A model generated the notes under the pieces. It saw only the letters and a program-made list of their open reading frames with translations. It searched no databases and was not told where the DNA came from. This document shows positions 10,063 through 17,747 of a stretch of 35,078 nt of DNA, one piece after another. The DNA comes from a virus. How positions within the stretch are numbered: position 1 is the stretch's first letter; every line of letters starts with the position of its first letter. Location of the stretch: positions 1 through 35,078 of IMG/VR virus record IMGVR_UViG_3300025168_000287; one strand, 5' to 3'. Both the position numbers and the translations under genes were made by a program.

Positions 10063-10368
10063 TTAATAGCCTCCACCGCTTGAACTTCCGCTACTTGATC
10101 TAGGTGTAGAAGTTGTTCTATTTGTAGTAGTAGTTGTTCTTCTAGTAGGCGTTCGTCTTGCACTTTGCCTAGGAGTAGAAACTGTTGTAGGCGCTAGAGA
10201 TTCATGAGACTCTTTAAGTTCTATAAATACATATAAAGCTGATCTTTCTCCATTAGCTGTCGTATGTTCTTTATATCCTGATGCAGGATTTTTCATTAAA
10301 TAAAATCCTCCTTGTTTTTTAATCATGAAATGTGTTCCTTTCGGAGCATATAATTTTGTTTTTGCCAT
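10063..10368 (-). CDS. Small phage protein with basic Thr/Arg/Ser-rich tail, unknown function
   Basis: About 101 aa. An upstream in-frame GTG at 10374 would add two residues and overlap the preceding gene, but ATG at 10368 (MAKTKLYAPKGTHF) is the more natural start. Residues 1-55 look like a small folded domain. From about residue 60 the chain is low complexity: Thr, Arg, Ser and Pro runs ending in SSSGSSSGGGY, which is probably disordered. It lies between a connector-like gene and the long fibre gene and is presumably translated with them. It may be a minor virion or assembly protein. I do not recognise the family. Confidence 0.65.
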   Translation of the reverse strand: MAKTKLYAPKGTHFMIKKQGGFYLMKNPASGYKEHTTANGERSALYVFIELKESHESLAPTTVSTPRQSARRTPTRRTTTTTNRTTSTPRSSSGSSSGGGY

Positions 10369-10370
10369 AA

Positions 10371-10835
10371 TCACATAAAATAATCTAGTTCACGTTCTTT
10401 ATCTTTTAATATACTAGCTAATCGTCTAGTATTTGTTCTAGTAGGAATAAAAGAATATGCTGTAATATTTTTTACAATTCCTTTAGTCCAATAGAACCTG
10501 TACTTATATCCTCCTGTGTGATCGTTTAGATGATAGATTCGCTTACCAAGTTTTTTACTGGCAGCCCAATCAATTTTTAATTTATTCTTATCATCATATT
10601 TCATTTTAGATTTCTTAACTCTAATAGTCCCTAGCCTATAAGGTAACCTCATCTCTTCAGAACTTATTAAGATTTCATCTATAAATAATTTATTAAATTC
10701 GTCGCATATTTTTCTATAAGTTTTTTTATCTACTTGTAATTCTTCTATTGTATTTTCTTTATAATACTTGTACGTCTCGTCAGAGCCGTGATCTTTTTTA
10801 TACTCTCCTAATCCACGCTTACCATTTTCAAACAT
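10371..10835 (-). CDS. Conserved small head-tail connector-like protein (GKRGLGEY type)
   Basis: A 154-aa basic protein. The NGKRGLGEYKKDHG start, the LPYRLGTIRVKKSKM segment in the middle, and the WAASKKLGKRIYHLN - GGYKYRFYW - PTRTNTRRLA series have the look of a small conserved protein carried by many Bacteroidota podoviruses next to their connector genes. Its start (10835) overlaps the last base of the 231-aa gene, and its stop overlaps the next gene's upstream alternative start, so it belongs to the same translational unit. The high Lys/Arg and Tyr/Trp content would suit contact with DNA or with packed virion parts. The structural role is inferred from neighbours; no catalytic motif is present. 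Confidence 0.65.
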   Translation of the reverse strand: MFENGKRGLGEYKKDHGSDETYKYYKENTIEELQVDKKTYRKICDEFNKLFIDEILISSEEMRLPYRLGTIRVKKSKMKYDDKNKLKIDWAASKKLGKRIYHLNDHTGGYKYRFYWTKGIVKNITAYSFIPTRTNTRRLASILKDKERELDYFM

Positions 10836-11530
10836 TATTTCTGTTGATTAGGTTGTAAATCAGATTTAGCATTATTAGAGATGTCTGTAGGCATTTGAAT
10901 CATAGGCTGCAGATTCTGAGCTAACATACCTTGTTTAATTAAATCTAACATAGATGTAGAAAGAGGATATTCTTCCGTTTCTGCATCGTATGAAGAAGAG
11001 CCATCATCTTTCTTATAAGATTCTATATCTCTAGGGTTTTGCCAAACTCCTTCTACTTTTATCTTCTCTAGCATCTCAGCTTCAGGCCCTGTAATATATA
11101 CAAAGCTGTCTAATAAAAAGGCAAAAGTCATACGCTTCGTATAACGATTGTTCCCTGCCCAAGGAGCCCTATTAAAAGGAATCATATGAAAGTTAGTAGA
11201 AAGTATTCCTGTAGGCCCTACAGCAGTGATTAAATCCTGATGGGCAGTCTCAATAGCATTAGGTACTTTTTCTTTAGAACGTACAATCATAATATCATTA
11301 GATAAACCACAAGTAGTTCCAGAAACAGGTTCTACCTCTAAGCAGTGTATCATCTGTTTAATATTATCAGAAATACTACGACGTTTATTTACATCTTGAC
11401 GTATAAACTGCGCTCTTAAACTGTTAACTTGAAATTCTATTTGACGATCTGAAATCATGTCATCATCAGATTGTATTCCTCCTCTGATGATGTTTTTCAA
11501 ATCATATACTATTTCTTTTATTGTCGCCAT
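10835..11530 (-). CDS. Head-tail connector / ring-like structural protein
   Basis: A 231-aa protein. The N-terminal helix-rich part (IKEIVYDLKNIIRGG, SDRQIEFQVNSLRAQFIRQD) matches the style of connector proteins in Bacteroidota podoviruses ('lreIiyDik.ii......isdr.i.f.i...Ra.fl.q'). The middle (from about residue 66) is beta-rich with CLEVEPV and DIMIVRSKEKVPN. The C-terminal 45 residues are Gln/Asn/Pro-rich and probably flexible (LQPMIQMPTD, ending QPNQQK). It precedes and overlaps the 154-aa gene and follows the phosphoesterase gene by one base. The connector role is inferred from style and position. Confidence 0.65.
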   Translation of the reverse strand: MATIKEIVYDLKNIIRGGIQSDDDMISDRQIEFQVNSLRAQFIRQDVNKRRSISDNIKQMIHCLEVEPVSGTTCGLSNDIMIVRSKEKVPNAIETAHQDLITAVGPTGILSTNFHMIPFNRAPWAGNNRYTKRMTFAFLLDSFVYITGPEAEMLEKIKVEGVWQNPRDIESYKKDDGSSSYDAETEEYPLSTSMLDLIKQGMLAQNLQPMIQMPTDISNNAKSDLQPNQQK

Positions 11531-11531
11531 T

Positions 11532-12695
11532 CTAATTTAAATTTACTTGTAAATATCCTTCACATCCTTTTTCTTTATTCCATATATAAGCTTGAGCCTC
11601 TCTAGGAGAGCTATACCCCATTGTTTTATGCCAAGCATCGTTAGTACAAATGCTAGGTAGAAATCTTACTTTAACTCCTTGGTAGGTATTAACGATTTCT
11701 CTATGCTGATGCCCACAATGAACTTCTCTGTTCGGGCATTGCGCAAACATGAGTGGCTGTTCTGTCGCCATAAGAAGAGGCATGTTCGCAGGCTTCTCCT
11801 TATCTCCATGTGTGAACATAAGCATATTCTTTCCGTAGCGGTAATACTTTCTTGAGTCATAACTATTATCTACTGTCACTGAGCTATAATCTTTATACCA
11901 AGATGCTATTACTTCTCCTATATAAAACATACGTTCGAAATCGTGGTTACCTTGAACTACAATAACATCTACTGGTGCAAATGCTGATAAGTAATCAATA
12001 GCAATAACTAACAACTTCCAATAACCTCTAAAAGTTTCTTGCCACTCTTCAGCGTCATGCTGTGGAGTACCTTTAGTGGTGGCTCTACTATATCCTTCAG
12101 AGTTTAATCCGTCATTACCAATTGGTAAAATGAATTTCTCTATATTTAAACCTTCAGCTTTTCTATGTAACTCCTTAATAGTATTTAAGAAATCTAGATT
12201 AGCTTGTTCTTGAGACATAGTACCTATCTTACCATAATGAAAATCAGGTAAAGATATTTCGTAAGCTACAGGAGATCCCTTCTTAAAATTGTAGATTGGA
12301 TCTACAACCTGTGGGATATACTGTTTCATTTCTTCAAAGAACTTTTCTTTAAACTCAGTAAGATCTTTATTGTCTTCTTTTGTTACAATAGAAAATCTAT
12401 ATTCTCCTGAGCCTGATTGCCAGTGCTTTACTGACTGCACATCTTTTTTATCTATTCCTCTTTCTTTAAGATGTAAATCGAGTTCAGGGATATTAGGAAC
12501 TATTGCTTCTCCTACATTATCTGTTGTAGTTGTATTAGAAGTGGTTTCTATCCATTGATAACCACCTGCATAGTTCCTTGCTCCTTTAAGAACCTTTCTG
12601 ATATTACTATCATCTATTCCTAAAGCTGTTGCCGCTTCATTAGCGTTTGAGAATTCATCTACAAGATTTCCTTCTCGATCATACTGTTGTATCAT
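11532..12695 (-). CDS. NUMOD1-type domain fused to calcineurin-like metallophosphoesterase
   Basis: A 387-aa fusion. Residues 1-50 (IQQYDREGNLV, SNANEAATALGI, IRKVLKG, GGYQWIE) match the NUMOD1/IENR1 DNA-binding module usually attached to homing endonucleases. From about residue 140 comes a complete calcineurin-like metallophosphoesterase signature: D151-x-H153, G193-N194-D195, G249-N-H-D252, H296, and G328-H-Q-H331. This implies a two-metal hydrolase of phosphodiesters or phosphomonoesters, perhaps a nuclease. No GIY-YIG, HNH or LAGLIDADG motif is present. It lies between the holin gene (4-nt overlap at 12692) and a connector gene, so it is transcribed late. Roles to consider are end processing of DNA, cleavage of host nucleotides, or a relic of homing. 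The enzyme fold is secure, the substrate unknown. Confidence 0.88.
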   Translation of the reverse strand: MIQQYDREGNLVDEFSNANEAATALGIDDSNIRKVLKGARNYAGGYQWIETTSNTTTTDNVGEAIVPNIPELDLHLKERGIDKKDVQSVKHWQSGSGEYRFSIVTKEDNKDLTEFKEKFFEEMKQYIPQVVDPIYNFKKGSPVAYEISLPDFHYGKIGTMSQEQANLDFLNTIKELHRKAEGLNIEKFILPIGNDGLNSEGYSRATTKGTPQHDAEEWQETFRGYWKLLVIAIDYLSAFAPVDVIVVQGNHDFERMFYIGEVIASWYKDYSSVTVDNSYDSRKYYRYGKNMLMFTHGDKEKPANMPLLMATEQPLMFAQCPNREVHCGHQHREIVNTYQGVKVRFLPSICTNDAWHKTMGYSSPREAQAYIWNKEKGCEGYLQVNLN

Positions 12696-13078
12696 TTTTT
12701 TCTAATTTTTTCTATACTTCTACCAGCAAAATAAGCACCGTAAACGGTAATTAATAGTGTTTGGTATATAGGAATGTAGGCAGGAGATATAACAAATTCT
12801 CCTAAATTCCCATCAAATATAGAAATAATTATGAACATAGCTGTTAAAAAGATGCAAATCAGCGGTCTAATGTTCTTACTAAGCCAATTATCAGACTTCA
12901 TATCGGCTTCCCATCGCCTTGTAACTTGTTCTTGAGCCTGAGATTCAGCTTGCATAAGAACTTCTTTTATCTTACGCTGAGCTTCTAACTTCTCTTCTTT
13001 AGATGTAGTTAGATTATCTAGCACATCGCCAACTTGTTTTACAACTCCTCCACCTAATATGTCTAATAGTTTACTCAT
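12692..13078 (-). CDS. Holin, 3TM family-like
   Basis: A 128-aa membrane protein. Residues 1-23 contain a Gly/Val-rich amphipathic start (LLDILGGGVVKQVGDVLDNL). Residues 24-58 form a charged helix. Then comes SDNWLSKNIRPLICIFLTA, leading into hydrophobic segments at about 71-88 and 102-120, with a basic C-terminus (SIEKIRKK). The 'W..k.iRPl' junction and overall design match the 'holin of 3TMs' family (GTA_holin_3TM type). It overlaps by 4 nt both the upstream M15 endolysin gene and the downstream phosphoesterase gene, which supports a holin role: forming inner-membrane holes that time lysis and release the endolysin. Confidence 0.82.
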   Translation of the reverse strand: MSKLLDILGGGVVKQVGDVLDNLTTSKEEKLEAQRKIKEVLMQAESQAQEQVTRRWEADMKSDNWLSKNIRPLICIFLTAMFIIISIFDGNLGEFVISPAYIPIYQTLLITVYGAYFAGRSIEKIRKK

Positions 13079-13542
13079 ATACTAGGCTTTATGTCTGCGT
13101 ATCTATACTTAGTATCACCGTCCTCATCTTTATACGCTTCTAGAACCTGCTTTCTGTTATCTTTCTTTTTTAAAGATATATGTATCCAGGTGAAGTCAAA
13201 CTCATTAATCATTTGGTCAAACTCTAATCCTGAGTCTAACACCCATTCATAGATAGCTTTGTTGTTTATTTTTCCTTCTGACCAGAATTGCAAATCAAGC
13301 GCTTCACCTTTACAATGTTGTGATTTATTACTTCCACCAATCGCACGATTTAACTCTTTAGAACGGTAACCACTACTAATCCTGATAGGACCAAGAGCGT
13401 CACGCATAGGCTGTATAAGATTTGTAATAATCCTTTGCAACCCTTCCATATGTTTCTTTTCTGGCTCATTACTTATGCCTAATCTTCTTGCTGTATTACT
13501 TCGAGTTATTTCTGATAATACAAAATTTTTACTTAATCTCAT
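13075..13542 (-). CDS. Endolysin, M15 family peptidase (D-Ala-D-Ala carboxypeptidase-like)
   Basis: A 155-aa single-domain protein of the Peptidase M15A type. The core motifs are present: RISSGYRSKELN at 54-65, the zinc ligands H76 in SQHCKGEALDL with D83, and the third ligand H121 in WIHIS. The family are zinc peptidases that cut peptidoglycan peptide bridges. The start RLSKNFVLSEITRSNTA is the usual 'F.lsEf..S.tA' opening. It has no signal peptide, so it depends on the adjacent holin, which it overlaps by 4 nt. Length and motifs are normal for a complete, active phage endolysin. Confidence 0.93.
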   Translation of the reverse strand: MRLSKNFVLSEITRSNTARRLGISNEPEKKHMEGLQRIITNLIQPMRDALGPIRISSGYRSKELNRAIGGSNKSQHCKGEALDLQFWSEGKINNKAIYEWVLDSGLEFDQMINEFDFTWIHISLKKKDNRKQVLEAYKDEDGDTKYRYADIKPSI

Positions 13543-13551
13543 AGTTTAATT

Positions 13552-13887
13552 TTAAAATGCTTCCATTACTATTTCGTCTATAGAATTTTGCACCTCTTTA
13601 AGAGTGGCTTCCATAGTCATCATAATGTTTGCTTGAAATCTTTTTACTTCTTCTCCATTATTAAAAACAACTAAAGTTGGAACAACAACTATTTTGTACT
13701 CACTTGCCCATCTAGAGTCTGCTGTTATATCTACTCTTTCTGTCTCACAATCAGTTAGCTTTGGTAACCAAACCACTTCATTAGTTTTATTAAAGCTAGC
13801 GTTAAACTCTACCACTACTAAACCATCAGGAAAATCTTGTGCAACTCCTATAAAAGGAATTAATAATAATAATAATAATTTTTTCAT
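13552..13887 (-). CDS. Exported thioredoxin-fold protein lacking the CxxC motif
   Basis: A 111-aa protein with a clear signal peptide (MKKLLLLLLIPFIGVAQ, probable cut after A16), so it is exported to the periplasm. The mature part follows a thioredoxin pattern: a beta strand GLVVVEFNAS at 22-31, then a helix, then IVVVPTLVVFNNGEEV at 66-81 with the conserved cis-proline position (P70). Where thioredoxins carry WCxxC this protein has NASFNKTN, and its only cysteine is C47, so disulfide exchange is unlikely. It overlaps the YfiM-like gene upstream and lies next to the endolysin. A structural, chaperone or inhibitory role in the periplasm during lysis is possible. Confidence 0.75.
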   Translation of the reverse strand: MKKLLLLLLIPFIGVAQDFPDGLVVVEFNASFNKTNEVVWLPKLTDCETERVDITADSRWASEYKIVVVPTLVVFNNGEEVKRFQANIMMTMEATLKEVQNSIDEIVMEAF

Positions 13888-14186
13888 ATCGCTATTCTTA
13901 TAGTTATTATACCTAATGTAGATCCTACAGTATTTGCAAGCATGTCATTCCAATCAAGATCGCCATGTTTTCTGTCATATATTTCTTTGCCTGCACCAAT
14001 AATCATTGAAACTGCTAATCCAGATACTAAAGAACATTTTTTATTTTTTGTTTTATCATATACTATAGCAGAAACCGTAGAACTTATTACATAACTACCT
14101 CCCATGTGTAGTAGTTTGTCGTTTTGTAATATTTGAGCTCTTACAGTTAAATTTAAAAGTAGTACAATCCAAAACAATTTTATCAT
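13884..14186 (-). CDS. YfiM/DUF2279-like small envelope protein
   Basis: A 100-aa hydrophobic protein. An N-terminal signal or membrane segment (residues 1-18, ending in RAQ) is followed by a pattern typical of YfiM-like proteins: DKLLH at 23-27, a membrane-compatible segment, GAGKEIYD at 64-71, and WNDMLANTVG at 79-88. Conserved polar residues H27, K67-E68, D71 and D81 lie near hydrophobic helices, suggesting an envelope-associated protein. It begins by a TAATG overlap with the TM/coiled-coil gene at 14186 and ends overlapping the thioredoxin-like gene. It probably assists lysis or envelope modification. The function of the family is not established. Confidence 0.7.
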   Translation of the reverse strand: MIKLFWIVLLLNLTVRAQILQNDKLLHMGGSYVISSTVSAIVYDKTKNKKCSLVSGLAVSMIIGAGKEIYDRKHGDLDWNDMLANTVGSTLGIITIRIAI

Positions 14187-14470
14187 TAGCGCAATTTATC
14201 AATCTTATCTTCCATTCTTAACATCTGTGTTTTAATCTCTGTTACGTCTTCTTGAGTAGACATAATTGTTTGTCGAATAAGTTGGTCTTTCATATCATAC
14301 TCCATACGAGTAATCTCAGGGTCTAAAGGGAGAGGCAGCTTTTTAGCTTCTGCTATATCTCCTTGCAATACAAACCAGCCACTAATAACAGCTGCCATAA
14401 TAACGGCAATACCTGCTAAAGTTTTTATACTTATTTGTACTGCTGTATCTTCGTTTAATTCTTTTGCCAT
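14186..14470 (-). CDS. Small TM/coiled-coil protein, possible inner-membrane spanin-like lysis protein
   Basis: A 94-aa protein. After a short N-terminus comes one transmembrane segment (residues 16-36, IKTLAGIAVIMAAVISGWFV), then a Pro-containing spacer (LPLPLDPE), then a long charged coiled-coil helix (residues 52-94). One TM anchor with a periplasmic coiled coil is the design of an inner-membrane spanin and of similar small proteins near lysis genes in Bacteroidota phages. It has no cleavable signal sequence. It overlaps the YfiM-like gene and lies 3 kb or less from the endolysin and holin. The lysis role is inferred from topology and location only. Confidence 0.7.
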   Translation of the reverse strand: MAKELNEDTAVQISIKTLAGIAVIMAAVISGWFVLQGDIAEAKKLPLPLDPEITRMEYDMKDQLIRQTIMSTQEDVTEIKTQMLRMEDKIDKLR

Positions 14471-14472
14471 AA

Positions 14473-15507
14473 TTAAAATATTACATAATTAATTCCTACA
14501 CTAAAGTTGTGCCATTTACGATTCCAATACTTATTATATTTACCTTCTACAAATACACCTAAACTTTTATTAAATCTATATCCATATATAAGTCCTGCAG
14601 AATAATCTAACCACTGCCCATTGTTGAACTTATAGTAAGAGTATTCATTGTTTGTATTTATGTGATAAGGCATTAAGTTACCCCAGCTGTGAAACCAGAA
14701 ATCTTTTGTAAAATGGTAGTAGTCAAATCCAACTACTGCAGAGTACTCTACTATACTAGATAATTTATTTCTTTCAGCTTCTACATATTCATCTATTACT
14801 TCAGGGATAACAACTTCTTCCCACACTTCTTGACTAGTTGCAACTACTTCTCCATTGGGTGCTAAATATTGTCCATCTAGTGTTATATCGTATCCCTCTT
14901 GAAGTGCCAAGTATGTATAGTGTAATGTCCCATTGTCCAGCACCCAATCTGCCAGGGGGTCAAAACCGTATGGTTCTGCAAGACGTTGAACAGCTCCTAC
15001 ATTAAAAGATAACTTACCTTCTTTTATTTGTAATCTAAATCTTTCAGATGCCTCAAAGTATTTTATATCAGCGAAACCATCTTCTAAGTACTCTACTTTA
15101 CTAACCCACTTATCTGCAACGTATCTTATAAAGTGATGCTGGTTTGTGTAGTTAATACCTAAGCGTCTTACAAAATCAGCTTCAAATAAATATTCGAAAC
15201 CATCAACTCTACCGATTGTCGCGGCATCAGAATAAGAATTTTCTGTACCATTATAAAAAGTGTTGGCTCTATTTTCATATCCAAATCTTTTTATTTTTCT
15301 AATACCAATAGAAAACGCATAATCAAATGGAGTTTTAATTATATCTTCTTCTAATGTACCTGATGTTACAGACCATATCTGATCATCAGATAATGATGTT
15401 CCACCATTAACTGCTGCATAAAATGTAGAGTACTTAAATATTTTATTAAGAGCCTGAGCATTCCCTAAAAAAGGAATCAATAATAATATTAGTAATAACT
15501 TTTTCAT
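14473..15507 (-). CDS. Exported protein, putative outer-membrane beta-barrel
   Basis: A 344-aa protein with a signal peptide (MKKLLLILLLIPFLGNAQ, cut after about A17). The mature chain is rich in alternating hydrophobic/polar strands with many Tyr, Trp and Phe, such as FDYAFSIGIRKIKRF, YSAGLIYGYRF, LGVFVEGKYNKYW and the terminal WHNFSVGINYVIF. It ends in Phe, like many outer-membrane beta-barrels. A Glu-rich region (about 228-247) may be an extracellular loop. It would be placed in the host outer membrane late in infection, where it could alter receptors, block superinfection or help lysis. It overlaps the T9SS-tagged gene upstream by 4 nt. The barrel is inferred from pattern, not from a recognised family. 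Confidence 0.7.
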   Translation of the reverse strand: MKKLLLILLLIPFLGNAQALNKIFKYSTFYAAVNGGTSLSDDQIWSVTSGTLEEDIIKTPFDYAFSIGIRKIKRFGYENRANTFYNGTENSYSDAATIGRVDGFEYLFEADFVRRLGINYTNQHHFIRYVADKWVSKVEYLEDGFADIKYFEASERFRLQIKEGKLSFNVGAVQRLAEPYGFDPLADWVLDNGTLHYTYLALQEGYDITLDGQYLAPNGEVVATSQEVWEEVVIPEVIDEYVEAERNKLSSIVEYSAVVGFDYYHFTKDFWFHSWGNLMPYHINTNNEYSYYKFNNGQWLDYSAGLIYGYRFNKSLGVFVEGKYNKYWNRKWHNFSVGINYVIF

Positions 15508-17747
15508 CTCTTTAATACTTTTTTGTTACTAGTCATTCCTTCGTATGTAACACTAAAATTGTATACACCTGCAGGTAACAATCCTACATCTAACTGATTT
15601 AATCCTTCTTTAGTTTGAGACTCTTTAACTTGTATTACAAGTTTACCTGTAACATCATACACCTCTATGTTCACAGGACCGTTTGTTAATACGTTTAATA
15701 CATCCCCCATAGGATTAGGATATATAACTACATCATTACCTCTAAGTAAATCTCTAGTATCTAATGGGCTATCCCAGCTACAACTCCAGTAAAGTTGTTG
15801 ACATTTCTCATCCCAATCATTATTACAACAGTAAGGGTCTACCATAATTACCCAAGCATAGCACGTATCATTTAACCAATAAGGATCTCCTGGCTCCCCA
15901 ACACAACCAGCATCATATAAACACTCAGCTTCTGTATTTGCAAATATGTCATAGTTAAATGCTGTTACGTCCATACACCCTTCGATTATCTCAAGACAAT
16001 CTCCTTCTGTGTTAGCTATAGGATCGTAATTAAATGCTGTAGAATCCATACATCCAAATACAACTGGTATACAACTGAAATCTTCCGTATTAGCTTCTTC
16101 ATTATAATTGAAAGCTTCTGGATCTGTACAACCAAGAACTGTCGTGAAACAAGCTCCCTCTAGTTCTACATTAGCTATAGGATCATAGTTATCTGCAAGA
16201 GGATCCATGCAGCCAAAATAAAGACAACTTTCGTCAGCACTATTAGCTAAAAAGTTATAATTCCAAGCTGAATCATCCATGCAACCATAGACTACAGCTT
16301 CACAACTTCCATCATCTACATTAGCGATAGAGTCGTAGTTAAATGCAAAGGGCGAGGTACAACCTTCTACAATCTCTATGCAGCTATCATCAGAGGTATT
16401 AGCTTCAGGATTGTAATTTAGTGATTGTTCATCCAAACACCCGTATACTGTAGGAACACAATAATCACCACAAAAAGGTAGAGCACTATATACATTCCAA
16501 AAAGGCGGCTCGTAAGGCTGTAAAGCTCCAGCTCCGTTATCTGCAAATGGATAGGCACCACCCTGTAAGGTGATAATATCATGTGAGTTTATTAATGTAA
16601 ATGAGTTATGCATAGTCTGGAAAGCGACTTCTGCAGGAGGAGTTTGTGGACTAGCTATTTCAAAGTAATATACTTTAACAGCTTTATCTGTCTCTAATAC
16701 TATATCAAATTCTTGAGAGTATTCTCCAGGGCCCATAGTATATGTACCTAGAATACTATCTTCTTGTACTACACCTATGTAGCAATCACCCCAACCGTCA
16801 CCACCGTCATCTTCTATAATAAGAGTGTAGTTACATGTAGGTATGATTTCATTTAGTGTAGCTTGTGGGTTGTAGTTAAATGCATCTGGATTTACACATC
16901 CTAATGTATGAAGTGTTTCACAGCTACCATCATCAAGGTTAGCTTGGAAGTCAAACTCTACGTAAGTATTATTAGTGCATCCTTCTATAGCAGGTATGTC
17001 ACACTGCTGTATCCACATTGGGCCTGAGTAAGTTGCTCCGCCAAAGTTAGGTTCAGACAAAGCCCATAAAGTATCTAAACTCCCACAAGGTTGCAAATCT
17101 CCAAGTACTACTATATTGCCATCAGAACCTCCGTATAAAGAACCAGCAAGTCCATCTCCGTAAGTATCACTTAGTATTATCTCAACACCAGACTCAGGTA
17201 TACATACATCGTATATTATAGTTTGATTAGCTTGTGCATACGTATATTCACCAGCTACTACATTGTCAACGGGTTGCCCGTTAGATAAGTCAGTTATTAT
17301 CCAACCAGTCTCACCTGGAAACTGATCAAGAGTTAGCTGCATAATAATTTTGGTCTCTCCGTCAGAGCAACTCACTCCAACACAGCTGTTATCATCAGCT
17401 TCCGCCCAAGGATTAAAGTTAGGAGCTTCTGAGTCTGTACATCCAAATACAGGAAACTCACATGAGCCGTCATCTAAGTTAGCTTCAGGAACATAGTTTA
17501 AAGCTAACATATTCATACAACCTAGTACAATCTCTACAGTCTCGCAATCGCCTTCGTCGTAGTTAAACTCTTCACAGTTAAAGTTAATAGCGTTACCATT
17601 CCAAGCATAAGCACCATCGTCACACCAACCGTCACCAACCCAGTTGACAACCCCTGATGCATCGGTACCATTACAATCAACAAATAAAGTATCTTGAGCA
17701 TTTGCTGTTAAACTAAATAATAATAATATATAAAGAAGCTTCCTCAT
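15504..17747 (-). CDS. Secreted Cys-rich repeat protein with type IX secretion sorting domain
   Basis: A 747-aa protein. A signal peptide (residues 1-18, ending ANAQ) is followed by an LNR (Notch-like) module at C25-C68, with WVGDGWCDDG and NYDEGDC. Then come eleven GC(T/M)DxxAxNYNxxAxxDDGSC-type repeats, seven of them in tandem. Between them are SDTYGDGLAGS and EDDGGDGWGDC stretches like Bacteroidota acidic beta domains, and a VDPYCCNNDWDEKCQ module. The last 76 residues (672-747: VVIYPNPMGDVLNV, VEVYD-like strand, GLLPAGVY, KKVLKR) are a type A Por/T9SS C-terminal sorting domain. The protein should cross the inner membrane by Sec, then be secreted or anchored on the cell surface by the host T9SS. 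It sits between membrane/lysis genes. Being secreted, it is unlikely to be a virion part; receptor masking or surface modification is possible. Confidence 0.88.
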   Translation of the reverse strand: MRKLLYILLLFSLTANAQDTLFVDCNGTDASGVVNWVGDGWCDDGAYAWNGNAINFNCEEFNYDEGDCETVEIVLGCMNMLALNYVPEANLDDGSCEFPVFGCTDSEAPNFNPWAEADDNSCVGVSCSDGETKIIMQLTLDQFPGETGWIITDLSNGQPVDNVVAGEYTYAQANQTIIYDVCIPESGVEIILSDTYGDGLAGSLYGGSDGNIVVLGDLQPCGSLDTLWALSEPNFGGATYSGPMWIQQCDIPAIEGCTNNTYVEFDFQANLDDGSCETLHTLGCVNPDAFNYNPQATLNEIIPTCNYTLIIEDDGGDGWGDCYIGVVQEDSILGTYTMGPGEYSQEFDIVLETDKAVKVYYFEIASPQTPPAEVAFQTMHNSFTLINSHDIITLQGGAYPFADNGAGALQPYEPPFWNVYSALPFCGDYCVPTVYGCLDEQSLNYNPEANTSDDSCIEIVEGCTSPFAFNYDSIANVDDGSCEAVVYGCMDDSAWNYNFLANSADESCLYFGCMDPLADNYDPIANVELEGACFTTVLGCTDPEAFNYNEEANTEDFSCIPVVFGCMDSTAFNYDPIANTEGDCLEIIEGCMDVTAFNYDIFANTEAECLYDAGCVGEPGDPYWLNDTCYAWVIMVDPYCCNNDWDEKCQQLYWSCSWDSPLDTRDLLRGNDVVIYPNPMGDVLNVLTNGPVNIEVYDVTGKLVIQVKESQTKEGLNQLDVGLLPAGVYNFSVTYEGMTSNKKVLKR
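15921..16442 (-). repeat. Seven tandem GCxDxxAxNYNxxAxxDDGSC protein repeats
   Basis: Inside the 747-aa gene, repeats 5 to 11 lie nearly head to tail, with a period of about 23-26 codons. Each begins GC(M/T/L)D or GCTS, has (A/S)xNYD/N in the middle and ends in (D/E)xxC. The DNA copies have diverged, so this is an old protein-level repeat and not a recent tandem duplication. Single or scattered copies also occur in the 2718-aa and 1221-aa proteins. Confidence 0.85.

Noticed and set aside
11532-12695. Homing endonuclease
   Set aside because: Only the DNA-binding NUMOD1-like module is present; no GIY-YIG, HNH or LAGLIDADG catalytic motif is seen.
13862-13880. AAT microsatellite as a regulatory repeat
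   Set aside because: It encodes the Leu run of a signal peptide; similar tracts occur at other signal peptides, so coding explains it.
15921-16442. Regular spacing of repeats resembling a CRISPR array
   Set aside because: The repetition is at protein level within an open frame; DNA copies differ and there are no constant repeats with unique spacers.
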